Positions 35,124 through 42,717 of a stretch of DNA of 64,000 nt are shown here, piece by piece (positions within the stretch are counted from its first letter, which is position 1; each line of letters begins with the position of its first letter). The notes beneath the pieces are model-generated. The model ran no database searches. It had not been told where the DNA came from and was given only the letters and a program-made list of their open reading frames with translations. The position numbers and the translations under genes are program-made. The DNA is taken from NCBI GenBank assembly GCA_017463985.1, contig JAFUEH010000025.1:1-64000 (forward strand). The letters run 5' to 3'. Source of the stretch: Eubacterium sp. GTDB taxonomy: Bacteria; Bacillota; Clostridia; Oscillospirales; Acutalibacteraceae.

Positions 35124-35998
35124 AGATTCGCCACCTCGATCAGCCCTAAAAACAGCTCGTCGTCCAGCTGAACTTCGCCCATCGGATATTTTCGGTGCAG
35201 TGAGCGGTATTTCGGCTCTCCGAGCCGGTGGTACTTCAAAAGCTCATATTCCGTATTGGCGCCGAGCGACTTGACGAAATCGCGGATCGCAGCGATCGCA
35301 GCAGCATTGTCGTTGAAATCGGGAATGACCGGCGTGCGGACGCGTAAGGTCAAATCGGGGTAGGCCGTGCGAACTGCCTGAATATTTTTTAAAATCAAAG
35401 CATTGGAAACACCGGTGTTTTCGGTGTGCAGTGCGTCGTCCATGCTCTTGATGTCGGTCAAGAAATAATCCAGCTGTCCCGCGATCGCCAAAAGATATTC
35501 GGTATTGCCGAAGGAGGAGGTCTCTATCGCTGTGTGGATACCGCGCTTTTTGGCCTCGGTCAGCAATGCCAGCGTAAATTCCGGCTGCATTAACGGTTCG
35601 CCGCCGCTGACGGTTATGCCGCCACCAGAGCTGGTGTAAAAAGGAATGTCCTTTTCCACCTCGGCCAACACCTTGTCGACCGTCATCTCTTTCCCGATGA
35701 CGTGCAACGCGGCAGAAGGGCAAGCGCGTTTGACCCTTGCAGCCTCCGGAACGGCGGTAACATGCCAAAATATGCTGTCACCGTCCGTTTTGATACCGTA
35801 ATCCTTCAGCATATAGAGGCAACCGCCGCACGCGATGCAATCGCCGGCAGTCCAGCCAAGCTCCGGCTCTGCCTTTTGGCTTTCCGGATTAGCGCACCAG
35901 CGGCAGCGTAACGGACAACCCTTTAAAAACACAGTGGTGCGTATGCCCGGTCCGTCGTGAACAGAGCAGTGCTGAATGTTGAATACAGTGCCCTGCAA
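35120..35998 (-). CDS. islB: Glycyl radical enzyme activase (radical SAM), IslB-like
   Basis: A 292-residue radical SAM protein that installs the glycyl radical on its partner. The N terminus shows GTVFNIQHCSVHDGPGIRTTVFLKGCPLRCRWCANPES, including the CxxxCxxC cluster motif (CPLRCRWC). A small Cys insertion follows (CIACGGC) with another Cys at KRACPSAA, probably one auxiliary cluster. GGEP (SGGEPLMQPEF) binds SAM. The start is TTG 35998 behind AAAGGAGG. It follows the radical enzyme by 33 bases. The name IslB depends on the identity of the partner. Confidence 0.9.
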   Translation of the reverse strand: MQGTVFNIQHCSVHDGPGIRTTVFLKGCPLRCRWCANPESQKAEPELGWTAGDCIACGGCLYMLKDYGIKTDGDSIFWHVTAVPEAARVKRACPSAALHVIGKEMTVDKVLAEVEKDIPFYTSSGGGITVSGGEPLMQPEFTLALLTEAKKRGIHTAIETSSFGNTEYLLAIAGQLDYFLTDIKSMDDALHTENTGVSNALILKNIQAVRTAYPDLTLRVRTPVIPDFNDNAAAIAAIRDFVKSLGANTEYELLKYHRLGEPKYRSLHRKYPMGEVQLDDELFLGLIEVANL

Positions 35999-36031
35999 AG
36001 CTGTCCGCCTCCTTTCTCTTACTGTTGTATG

Positions 36032-38503
36032 TCAGGCAATGTCGTGCTCCGTACGCATAATAATATCGTCCTGACAGTCTGGTGATAATTCTACAAAATA
36101 AGCGCTGTAGCCTGCCACTCTGACGAGCAGACTCTTATAATTTTCCGGATGCTTTCTTGCTTTGAGCAGCGTCTCGCGGTTGATAATATTAAACTGCAGG
36201 TGCCAGAGCATTAAGTCGCGCCAGGTCTTGATGAACTGGATAATGCGTTCTGTTCCGGCCTCGCCCGTCACGCACGACGGCGACAGCTTAATATTCAGCA
36301 GGCGGGAAGCTCTGTTGTCGAAGTCCGTATATTTGGTGTTGAAGTTAGAAATTAAAACAGAGGTCGGCCCGTTAATATCCCTGCCCTGCGAAGCGGAGGA
36401 GCCGTCGGACAGCGGCGTGCCGGCAGTTCTGCCGTTTGGCAGCGCGGCAACGACCTTACCAAAAGGAACGTTGGAGCTTTGCGAAACATAGCGCAGATCC
36501 ATATTGATACCGAGATGCTTAGCGTAACGGTGGGTAAATTCAATACCGATGCGGTCGATCAGCTTGGCAAAATGATCGGCATATTCGTCAGCATTGCCGT
36601 AAGCCGGCGCGTGCATCAGCCGCTGTCTTACCGCCTCAAAACCGTCAAAATTGCTGTCCAGCGCTGCGGTCAGCTCTTCTTTGGTAACGGTTTTATCTTC
36701 AAATACGGTCTTTTGAATGGCTGCCAAGCAGTCAGCAGCCGTGCCGAGCCCGATGAAATCAAAATAGCCGATGTCGATACCGCCGTCAATGTGCTCACTG
36801 TGCAAGTCCTGACAGTTTTTCATGCACAGCTCATGCAGCGCAGAACCCATTGGCGCTGCAAAATGCCGCGCGTGAAGCCGGTTGGCGATATATTGCTGCC
36901 GGAAAGCTGTCTTGAGAATATAATCCAGCTGCTGACGAAAAGCCTGCAGGAATTCGTCGAACGTGTCAAAATCCTCAAAATTACCGGTTTCCAGCGTCAG
37001 CAGCTCGCTGCCGTACTTTTTCATTCTGCCGTTATACAGCGTCAGCTCAACCACGGCGCCGAGATTCAGGTAGGGACATGGCGTCGTAAAGGTGTCTAAA
37101 TTCGGCATACGTACCTCGGTGCAGCCGGAAACCGCATATTCTCTGGCGCTTGCGATGTCGGCGCCTCTTGACAGGAGGATCGGCAGCACCTCCTCGTCGT
37201 TAATGAGCTTCGGGAAGCCGGAGCCGTCCTTTACGGTGATAGCAATCTCTTTCAGGAACGCTTCGGGTGAATTGTGATGAATCCTGGCGGCAAGGTCAGG
37301 ATAATTCAGCGGAAATTCTCGCTTGTTTTCGAGCAGAATATAGCTGATGTCGTTGGTGATGTCGTTGCCTTCCTTATCAACGCCGCCGATCGTGACCGCC
37401 TCCCAGTGTGCATAGCCTTCGCTGAATTTAGCGCCGGCAGGGGAGATATACAGGTCTTGATATTGCGCCATGCCAAGCCACATACATTCAAACAGCTGCT
37501 TGGCGTCCTCTTTTGTAATCTGGCCGTTTTCAAGGTCTCTTTTATAGTAAGGATATAGATATTCATCCATTCTTCCGTTAGAAATAGTGGTGCCGGTTTT
37601 CTGCTCTAAACGGCTGAACATCTGAATAAACCACTGCGCCTGCATCGCTTGCCAGAAGGTTTTGGCAGGGTAACGGGGAACTGTGCGGCAGTTCTCAGCG
37701 ATCTGTAATAATTCTGCTTTCCGCTGCGGATTTTCTTCTTTTTCAGCCAACTGCTCTGCCAACTCTGCGTAACGCTCCGCCCATAGCATGATCGCGTCGC
37801 ATACAATGATGATGCTGTTCAGAAAATCAGCCTTGTCAACGGTGTCCGCCGGATTGTATTCATCGAGCGTCGCCAGTTTTTCCTGCGCTTCCTTCTTAAT
37901 CGCTTCAAAGCCGTCATTAATACCTCTGGCATAATCGTGTACCCATTGCAGCGCACTCCTCATCGAGGAGGTTTCGTTGACAATAAAGCGTGAGGTGAAC
38001 AGATCCTCCGGCTCGTACGTCAGCTTCAGAATGTCGTCGGGCAGTGAACGCGCCAAGTCCTCATAGTAGGTCTTGCCGTGCCAGTACGGCTCGATTTCGT
38101 TTTCAATGACGGCGATATCCTCGTCAGCAATCTCAAACGGACTTTGTTCACGGCTTTTGCTCTGCAGCGCAAATTCTTTTAAAAAGCAGCCGTCCAGCTC
38201 GGGATAAACGAGTCCGTATTTGCCGGCCTTGCCGACTCTGCCAACCAGCAGCTCGTCGTCGTTAATGATAACGTCGATGCTTTCGGCAATGTGGTAAAGC
38301 GCTTTTGCCCAGCGCAAAGAGAGCGCCTGACCCTCGGTTTGACGGAAGCTTTCGGTAAAGTATTTTGCGCGCTGAATATCAACGGCGGATTTCGTTCCCT
38401 GAAAGCTGTCGTAAATGCGCTGTGTGCGCTGTGTTCTGAAAACGACCTTTCCCTTGGTCGCTTCCAGTCGTTTCTCCTGCGGAGATAATGTTAAGGTTGC
38501 CAT
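36032..38503 (-). CDS. islA: Glycyl radical enzyme, probable isethionate sulfite-lyase
   Basis: An 823-residue PFL-like radical enzyme. The catalytic Cys/Glu pair is C461/E463 (SGCTEVR) and the glycyl radical is G798 in RVAGYSAYF. R182 and Q186 (MRSALQ) and R671 (LRYVS) have the same spacing to these as the sulfonate-binding Arg189, Gln193 and Arg678 that I recall for Bilophila IslA (C468, E470, G805): one constant offset of 7. IslA splits isethionate into sulfite and acetaldehyde. Divergent sulfite reductase and siroheme genes support a sulfonate substrate. The start is ATG 38503 behind GGAGG; TTG 38518 overlaps that site. A dihydroxypropanesulfonate lyase or another GRE dehydratase remains possible. 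Confidence 0.78.
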   Translation of the reverse strand: MATLTLSPQEKRLEATKGKVVFRTQRTQRIYDSFQGTKSAVDIQRAKYFTESFRQTEGQALSLRWAKALYHIAESIDVIINDDELLVGRVGKAGKYGLVYPELDGCFLKEFALQSKSREQSPFEIADEDIAVIENEIEPYWHGKTYYEDLARSLPDDILKLTYEPEDLFTSRFIVNETSSMRSALQWVHDYARGINDGFEAIKKEAQEKLATLDEYNPADTVDKADFLNSIIIVCDAIMLWAERYAELAEQLAEKEENPQRKAELLQIAENCRTVPRYPAKTFWQAMQAQWFIQMFSRLEQKTGTTISNGRMDEYLYPYYKRDLENGQITKEDAKQLFECMWLGMAQYQDLYISPAGAKFSEGYAHWEAVTIGGVDKEGNDITNDISYILLENKREFPLNYPDLAARIHHNSPEAFLKEIAITVKDGSGFPKLINDEEVLPILLSRGADIASAREYAVSGCTEVRMPNLDTFTTPCPYLNLGAVVELTLYNGRMKKYGSELLTLETGNFEDFDTFDEFLQAFRQQLDYILKTAFRQQYIANRLHARHFAAPMGSALHELCMKNCQDLHSEHIDGGIDIGYFDFIGLGTAADCLAAIQKTVFEDKTVTKEELTAALDSNFDGFEAVRQRLMHAPAYGNADEYADHFAKLIDRIGIEFTHRYAKHLGINMDLRYVSQSSNVPFGKVVAALPNGRTAGTPLSDGSSASQGRDINGPTSVLISNFNTKYTDFDNRASRLLNIKLSPSCVTGEAGTERIIQFIKTWRDLMLWHLQFNIINRETLLKARKHPENYKSLLVRVAGYSAYFVELSPDCQDDIIMRTEHDIA

Positions 38504-38524
38504 AGCTTTGTCCTCCAAAAGAAA

Positions 38525-38576
38525 TCACCTCCTGAAGATACTGGCGTATCCCTCTTCTTTTGAAGTCAGGAGGTGA
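38525..38576 (-). promoter_or_regulatory. Structured three-way-junction leader of the radical-enzyme mRNA
   Basis: Within the 5' leader, an 11-base perfect outer stem (TCACCTCCTGA / TCAGGAGGTGA) encloses two small perfect hairpins, CTTC-AAAA-GAAG and GATAC-GCCA-GTATC (as read on the - strand). The 3' arm of the outer stem contains an AGGAGGTGA Shine-Dalgarno-like sequence, 22 bases before the enzyme's ATG. The geometry fits a regulatory RNA (riboswitch, protein-binding or RNA-stability element); it matches no class I recognise. Confidence 0.65.
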
Positions 38577-38595
38577 AAAAATTTACTAGATGATA

Positions 38596-38624
38596 TTGAC
38601 ATTTTGCTCGTGTTGTGATATATT
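38596..38624 (+). promoter_or_regulatory. Promoter of the yezD-metY operon
   Basis: TTGACA, 17 bases, TATATT on the + strand. The predicted start site falls at the edge of a perfect dyad (38630-38656). Confidence 0.82.
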
Positions 38625-38629
38625 ACACA

Positions 38630-38656
38630 CAAAACATATAGAAATGGTATGTTTTG
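38630..38656. promoter_or_regulatory. Operator candidate between divergent promoters
   Basis: CAAAACATA-N9-TATGTTTTG is a perfect 9-base dyad located between the two -10 boxes, over the likely start of both transcripts, suited to joint control of the radical-enzyme and sulfite/methionine operons. No regulator gene is adjacent. Confidence 0.65.
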
Positions 38657-38657
38657 A

Positions 38658-38684
38658 TTTGAATGCATGATAGCACGATTCAAA
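38658..38684. promoter_or_regulatory. Second dyad over the - strand promoter
   Basis: TTTGAAT-N13-ATTCAAA is a perfect 7-base dyad that covers the -10 box and spacer of the leftward promoter. It differs from the first dyad in sequence, so it may bind a second regulator. Confidence 0.5.
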
Positions 38685-38695
38685 ACAAATGTCAA
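38667..38695 (-). promoter_or_regulatory. Promoter of the glycyl radical enzyme operon
   Basis: On the - strand: TTGACA (38695-38690), 17 bases, TATCAT (38672-38667). The transcript would start near 38660, giving a leader of about 155 bases that includes the three-way junction. Confidence 0.78.
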
Positions 38696-38722
38696 TAGGA
38701 AATCATAATTTTGGTGAATTTT

Positions 38723-38884
38723 ATGGCGGCTACGAGTGAAAAAAGGGCATTGGCGATCAAGCAGTGCTTAAAGGAAATTGAAGAAATCCTGAATTCTGAA
38801 TTAAAATACGGTTCGATCAATATTATTATTCAGGACGGTATCCCGATTCAGATCGATACAACAGAAAAAAGAAGATTTAACTAA
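38723..38884 (+). CDS. YezD family small protein (DUF2292)
   Basis: A 53-residue protein with the DUF2292 pattern: a helical N terminus (KQCLKEIEEILNSELKYGS) followed by two short strands INIIIQDGIPIQIDTTEKRRF. Members occur beside sulfate and sulfonate assimilation genes in Firmicutes, but their molecular role is not known. It is the first gene of the rightward sulfur operon and is followed by a terminator-like hairpin. Confidence 0.85.
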   Translation: MAATSEKRALAIKQCLKEIEEILNSELKYGSINIIIQDGIPIQIDTTEKRRFN

Positions 38885-38910
38885 GTATACAGTAACTGAC
38901 TGAAAAACAG

Positions 38911-38955
38911 AGGTTACGCTTTTCCGCCCCAGTGCGGATTGGCGTAGCCTTTTTT
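38911..38955 (+). terminator. Terminator/attenuator between yezD and metY
   Basis: AGGTTACGC pairs with GCGTAGCCT (one G-U pair), enclosing a CCGC-GCGG hairpin, and is followed by six T. It ends ten bases before the metY ATG, so it either ends a short yezD transcript or acts as an attenuator for the genes downstream. No T-box or SAM-riboswitch signature was seen. Confidence 0.7.
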
Positions 38956-38964
38956 GGTGAAGGC

Positions 38965-40176
38965 ATGGAACGGGAAACAAAATTATTACATCTGGCGGAG
39001 CAATATCCGGAATTTAAGGGTGCAACGCAGGTGCCGATCTTCCAGACAAGCGCCTTTGCGCACGAAAGCGCCGAGGCCTTGGAGGCGGTATTTGCCGGAA
39101 CAAAGGCAGGCTTTGCCTATACGCGTATCGGCAATCCTACGGTTAACCATTTTGAGCTGTGTATGGCGCAGCTGGAGGGCGGCTTTGCGGCAACCGCCTG
39201 CTCCTCCGGCTCTGCGGCGATTGCCTGTACGCTGCTCAATATACTGAAAACCGGCGATGAGATCATTGTACCGACCGGTCTGTACGGCGGTACGCTCGAT
39301 TTTTTTAAGGACATCGGTCCGCTTGGCATCCGCGCCGTTTTTGCAGAGGATTTTTCCGCGGAGAACGTCCGTAGATATATTACCGACAATACCCGGGCAA
39401 TTTTTGCCGAGGCAATCGGTAATCCAAAGCTCAATGTCGTGGATATTACGGCACTGGCAGCGCTGGCGCATTCCTACGATATTCCGTTGATTATCGACAG
39501 CACGACGGCAACGCCGGTGCTCGTCAATCCGCTGCAGCTAGGCGCTGACTTGGTGATCCATTCATCCTCAAAATATATCAACGGTAACGGCTCCGCCATC
39601 AGCGGCGTGATCGTTGACGGCGCTTCGTATAACTGGAACAACGGAAAATACGAGCACTTTGGCGATTATCTGCGTTTTGGCAAAATGGCGTTCACGGCGC
39701 GGCTGAAGAATTCTGTTTGGCGCGATATCGGCGCCTGTCTTGCACCGATGAACGCGTTCCTGAACAGCAACGGACTGGAAACGCTGTCGCTGCGTATGGA
39801 GCGGATTTGCGCTAATGCCAAAGCGCTTGCGGACTTCCTGACCGTTTACGGAGAGGTGAATTATCCGTATTTCCGTTATCGATCGCTGTGTGAGCAGCAG
39901 TTTTATCAGGGCATGGCCGGCGGTATCCTGACGCTCCGCCTCGGCACAAAGGAACGTGCGTTTCGGGTGATTAATCGGCTGCAATTTGCGCTGAATGCCT
40001 CTAATATCGGTGACAGCAAAACGCTGGTGGTGCATCCGGCTTCTACGATATTTGCCCATTCAACAAAAGAACAGCAGGCGCAGGCCGGTGTGTTTGATGA
40101 TATGATCAGGATTAGTGTCGGCATAGAAAATATTGCCGATCTGCTGGCGGATTTTGAAAATGCATTAAAGGAATAG
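38965..40176 (+). CDS. metY: O-acetylhomoserine sulfhydrylase (MetY type)
   Basis: A 403-residue PLP enzyme that makes homocysteine from O-acetylhomoserine and a sulfide source. Signatures: QYPEFKGATQVPIFQTSAFAHESAEALE, GFAYTRIGNPT, IDSTTATPVLVNP and PLP-lysine K203 in HSSSKYINGNGS. In the Wolinella thiocarboxylate route a MetY homologue takes sulfur from a carrier protein, and the carrier, its protease and E1 lie downstream here. The start is ATG 38965; the longer in-frame GTG-type start at 38932 lies inside the hairpin. Confidence 0.92.
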   Translation: MERETKLLHLAEQYPEFKGATQVPIFQTSAFAHESAEALEAVFAGTKAGFAYTRIGNPTVNHFELCMAQLEGGFAATACSSGSAAIACTLLNILKTGDEIIVPTGLYGGTLDFFKDIGPLGIRAVFAEDFSAENVRRYITDNTRAIFAEAIGNPKLNVVDITALAALAHSYDIPLIIDSTTATPVLVNPLQLGADLVIHSSSKYINGNGSAISGVIVDGASYNWNNGKYEHFGDYLRFGKMAFTARLKNSVWRDIGACLAPMNAFLNSNGLETLSLRMERICANAKALADFLTVYGEVNYPYFRYRSLCEQQFYQGMAGGILTLRLGTKERAFRVINRLQFALNASNIGDSKTLVVHPASTIFAHSTKEQQAQAGVFDDMIRISVGIENIADLLADFENALKE

Positions 40177-40187
40177 GAGATAAAGCG

Positions 40188-41048
40188 ATGGCAGTAGATT
40201 ATGCGGCGTTGAAGGCAGGCGGCTTCATGCGCCAAAAGCAAAAGAATACCTTTTCGCTCCGGCTGCGTGTGGTAGGCGGAACCGTGACGAGCGAGCAGCT
40301 GCGAACGATTCAGGCAGTTGCCGACCGGTACGGAGCAGGGTATGTTCACCTCACCTCCCGCCAGGGCGTGGAGATTCCTTTCATTAAGCTGGAGGATATT
40401 GAAGCGGTAAAGGCCGAGCTGGAGCAGGGCGGCGTGGTGCCCGGTGTGTGCGGACCGCGCGTGCGGACGGTTACCGCCTGTCAGGCCGGAAAATGCTGTC
40501 CCAGCGGCTGTATTGACGCGTACGAGATCGCGTGTGATCTGGACGCCCGGTACTTTGGCCGACAGCTGCCGCATAAGTTCAAGTTCGGTGTTACCGGCTG
40601 TCAGAATAACTGCCTGAAAGCAGAGGAAAACGACTTTGGCGTCAAGGGCGGCTACATCATTAACTGGGACAGCGATAACTGTATTTTTTGCGGCGTGTGC
40701 GAAAAGGCGTGCAGAACAAACGCTATCACTATTGCAGACGGAAAAATAACAGTGGAAGCTTCGCTTTGCAACAACTGCGGAAGGTGCGTAAAAGCCTGTC
40801 CGACAGAAGCATGGCAAGGGAAAAGCGGTTATATCGTTTCCTTTGGCGGCACGTTCGGTAACGCGATCCAAAAGGGAACAGAGCTGTTGCCTATTATAGA
40901 GGATAAGGTAACACTGTTCCGTGTGGCGGACGCAGCGATCGATTTTTTCGATCATAACGCAAAACCCTCCGAGCGCTTTGCCAAAACGCTGGAGCGCGTC
41001 GGCTGGGATGAACTGAAAAAAGAAGTGGAGGCGGCATATTATGGCTGA
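40188..41048 (+). CDS. Siroheme [4Fe-4S] sulfite reductase with ferredoxin domain (AsrC-like)
   Basis: A 286-residue reductase of the small AsrC/DsrAB-related type. Residues 1-60 are a ferrodoxin-like nitrite/sulfite reductase domain (GGTVTSEQLRTIQAVADRYG, HLTSRQGVEIP). Cluster-siroheme ligands are C98, C103/C104, C138 and C142 (TACQAGKCC, GCQNNC). Two CxxCxxCxxxC motifs follow (C165-C175 and C194-C204). It would reduce sulfite to sulfide by six electrons. No AsrA or AsrB subunit is present, so the electron donor is unknown; ferredoxin is likely. A nitrite reductase role is the alternative but does not fit the neighbours. Confidence 0.87.
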   Translation: MAVDYAALKAGGFMRQKQKNTFSLRLRVVGGTVTSEQLRTIQAVADRYGAGYVHLTSRQGVEIPFIKLEDIEAVKAELEQGGVVPGVCGPRVRTVTACQAGKCCPSGCIDAYEIACDLDARYFGRQLPHKFKFGVTGCQNNCLKAEENDFGVKGGYIINWDSDNCIFCGVCEKACRTNAITIADGKITVEASLCNNCGRCVKACPTEAWQGKSGYIVSFGGTFGNAIQKGTELLPIIEDKVTLFRVADAAIDFFDHNAKPSERFAKTLERVGWDELKKEVEAAYYG

Positions 41049-41286
41049 TTATAACATTGATGCAACCGTGGATATTACCGATGTGGTATGTCCTGTTACC
41101 TTCGTGAAGGCGAAGGTAGCGCTGGAGGAGCTGGAGGACGGTGAGATTTTGGCCATTCATCTGAATGACGGCGAACCGGTACAAAATGTCCCGCGTTCCA
41201 TCAAAGAAGAAGGGCATCGAATTTTAAAACTTATCTCTAATGACGACGGAACATACGATTTAATTGTTAAGAAAGTGGGGGAATAA
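41041..41286 (+). CDS. TusA-like sulfurtransferase
   Basis: An 81-residue protein of the TusA/SirA family. The active-site motif CPVTFVKAKVAL has C17, and the C-terminal beta strand pattern (ILAIHLNDGEPVQNVPRSIKEEGHRIL) fits. Members carry persulfide sulfur. Here it overlaps the sulfite reductase gene by eight bases, so it may receive or pass on sulfide sulfur to the carrier system. Confidence 0.87.
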   Translation: MADYNIDATVDITDVVCPVTFVKAKVALEELEDGEILAIHLNDGEPVQNVPRSIKEEGHRILKLISNDDGTYDLIVKKVGE

Positions 41287-41289
41287 AAA

Positions 41290-41496
41290 ATGACGATTAC
41301 CGTAGCAGGAAAGAAGAAGGATTATGAGGAAGGCTTGACCGTAAAGCAGCTGATTGCCGCCGAGGAGGTGGAGAATCCGCTATACGTCACCGTAACGGTG
41401 AATGATGAATTTGTACAGTCGGCCAATTTGGAGACGACGGTGTTAAAGGACGGCGATGAAATTGAGTTTCTGTACTTTATGGGAGGCGGTTGCTGA
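41290..41496 (+). CDS. ThiS/MoaD-like sulfur carrier protein (HcyS-like)
   Basis: A 68-residue ubiquitin-fold protein: TITVAGKKKDYEEGLTVKQLIAAEEV, then VTVNDEFVQSANLETTVLKDGDEIEFLYFMGGGC. In ThiS the chain ends in GG, activated by an E1. Here there is an extra Gly-Cys or Cys after the diglycine, so proteolysis should be required first; a JAMM protease gene lies two genes down. It is encoded between TusA and the E1 enzyme with which its stop overlaps (TGATG). Thiamin synthesis is unlikely because no thiG or thiazole genes are near. Confidence 0.85.
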   Translation: MTITVAGKKKDYEEGLTVKQLIAAEEVENPLYVTVTVNDEFVQSANLETTVLKDGDEIEFLYFMGGGC

Positions 41497-42305
41497 TGGC
41501 TTTTTCCAATGAACAGCTGGAACGCTATTCCCGTCATATTATTTTGAAAGAGGTTGGCGTAAAGGGTCAAAAGAAATTATTGAACGCCAAGGTGCTGATC
41601 ATCGGTGCCGGCGGTCTCGGTGCACCGGCCGCTCTTTATCTTGCGGCGGCAGGCGTAGGCACGATCGGTATTGCTGACGCTGACGAGGTGGATTTATCAA
41701 ATTTGCAGCGGCAGGTGATCCATGCAACTGCTGACATCGGCAAGCCGAAGGTGGAAAGCGCCAAGGAGAGTATGCAGGCAATCAATCCCGACGTGAACGT
41801 GATCACGTATCGCGAGTATATCTATTCAAAAAACATCCTGGATATTATCAAGGACTATGATTTTGTGCTGGACGGGACGGATAATTTTCCGGCAAAATTC
41901 CTGATCAACGACGCTTGCGTCAAGGCCGGTATCCCGTTTTGTCACGCGGGCATTATTCGCTTTAGAGGACAGCTGATGACCTGGGTACCCGGTGCCGCGG
42001 CGCCTTGCTATCGCTGTGTCTTTAAAGAACCGCCCCCGAAGGATGCAGTACCGACCTGTAAGCAGGCTGGCGTGATCGGTGCGATGGCCGGTGTGATCGG
42101 CTGCTTACAGGCGATGGAAGCCGTGAAATATATCACCGGCGCCGGCGAGCTGTTGACGGGCTATCTGCTGACTTACGATGCGCTGACAAACGATTTCAGA
42201 AAAATAAAAATACCCAAGGACAACCATTGCGGAATATGCTCCGACCATCCGACGATCACGGAGCTGAAGGACTACGAGCAGGTAGCCTGTGATTTGAGGA
42301 AATAA
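41496..42305 (+). CDS. E1-like adenylyltransferase (MoeB/ThiF family, HcyF-like)
   Basis: A 269-residue enzyme that adenylates the C terminus of a ubiquitin-like carrier. It has the ATP loop VLIIGAGGLGAPAALYLAAAGVGTIGIADAD, the DLSNLQRQVIH signature, and two zinc-binding Cys pairs (CYRC near residue 170 and CGICS near the C terminus). In this operon the natural substrate is the carrier directly upstream. The start is ATG 41496, overlapping the carrier stop; the earlier TTG at 41490 is not needed. Confidence 0.9.
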   Translation: MAFSNEQLERYSRHIILKEVGVKGQKKLLNAKVLIIGAGGLGAPAALYLAAAGVGTIGIADADEVDLSNLQRQVIHATADIGKPKVESAKESMQAINPDVNVITYREYIYSKNILDIIKDYDFVLDGTDNFPAKFLINDACVKAGIPFCHAGIIRFRGQLMTWVPGAAAPCYRCVFKEPPPKDAVPTCKQAGVIGAMAGVIGCLQAMEAVKYITGAGELLTGYLLTYDALTNDFRKIKIPKDNHCGICSDHPTITELKDYEQVACDLRK

Positions 42306-42306
42306 G

Positions 42307-42717
42307 ATGATTACGTTAAAATTAACCGATTATAAAAAAATGATAGAGCACGCTGAAAAATGGCTGCCGGCGGAGGCTTGCGGCTTGCTGGCCGGCAGGG
42401 TGGACGGCGAAAACAAGACGGTGGAAAAGGTGTATCTTTTGACGAATGTAGACAATTCCCGTGAGCATTTTTCGATGGATCCTCGGGAGCAGCTGCAGGC
42501 GGTGAAGGATATGCGCGCAGAGGGGCTTGTGCCGCTCGGTAATTGGCATTCACATCCCGAAACGCCGTCGCGCCCGAGTGACGAGGACAAGCGTCTTGCT
42601 TACGACAGCAGCGCCAGTTATATGATTTTATCCCTGATGTATCGGGACAGACCGGTACTCAATTCCTTTCACATTGAAGGAACACAAAGCACAAAGGAAG
42701 AGTTAATTATCGTATGA
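42307..42717 (+). CDS. JAMM/Mov34 metalloprotease (Mec+/HcyD-like)
   Basis: A 136-residue JAB1/MPN metalloprotease. The zinc and catalytic residues are visible: E23, H81-x-H83, S91 and D94 (NWHSHPETPSRPSDED). In bacteria these enzymes trim carrier proteins such as CysO-cysteine or HcyS precursors. Here it would remove the residue(s) after the diglycine of the carrier at 41290. It overlaps the next gene (ATGA). Confidence 0.88.
   Translation: MITLKLTDYKKMIEHAEKWLPAEACGLLAGRVDGENKTVEKVYLLTNVDNSREHFSMDPREQLQAVKDMRAEGLVPLGNWHSHPETPSRPSDEDKRLAYDSSASYMILSLMYRDRPVLNSFHIEGTQSTKEELIIV

Noticed and set aside
39906-40955. 349-codon - strand frame opposite metY and the sulfite reductase
   Set aside because: The + strand genes are firmly identified by catalytic motifs; the - frame has no domain pattern.
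40188-41048. Nitrite reductase as the role of the siroheme enzyme
   Set aside because: Size, double ferredoxin motif and sulfur-gene context fit an AsrC-type sulfite reductase better; not fully excluded.
41290-41496. Carrier as part of thiamin (ThiS) or molybdopterin (MoaD) synthesis
   Set aside because: No thiG, thiH, moaA or moaE is present; the neighbours are MetY, sulfite reductase and a JAMM protease.
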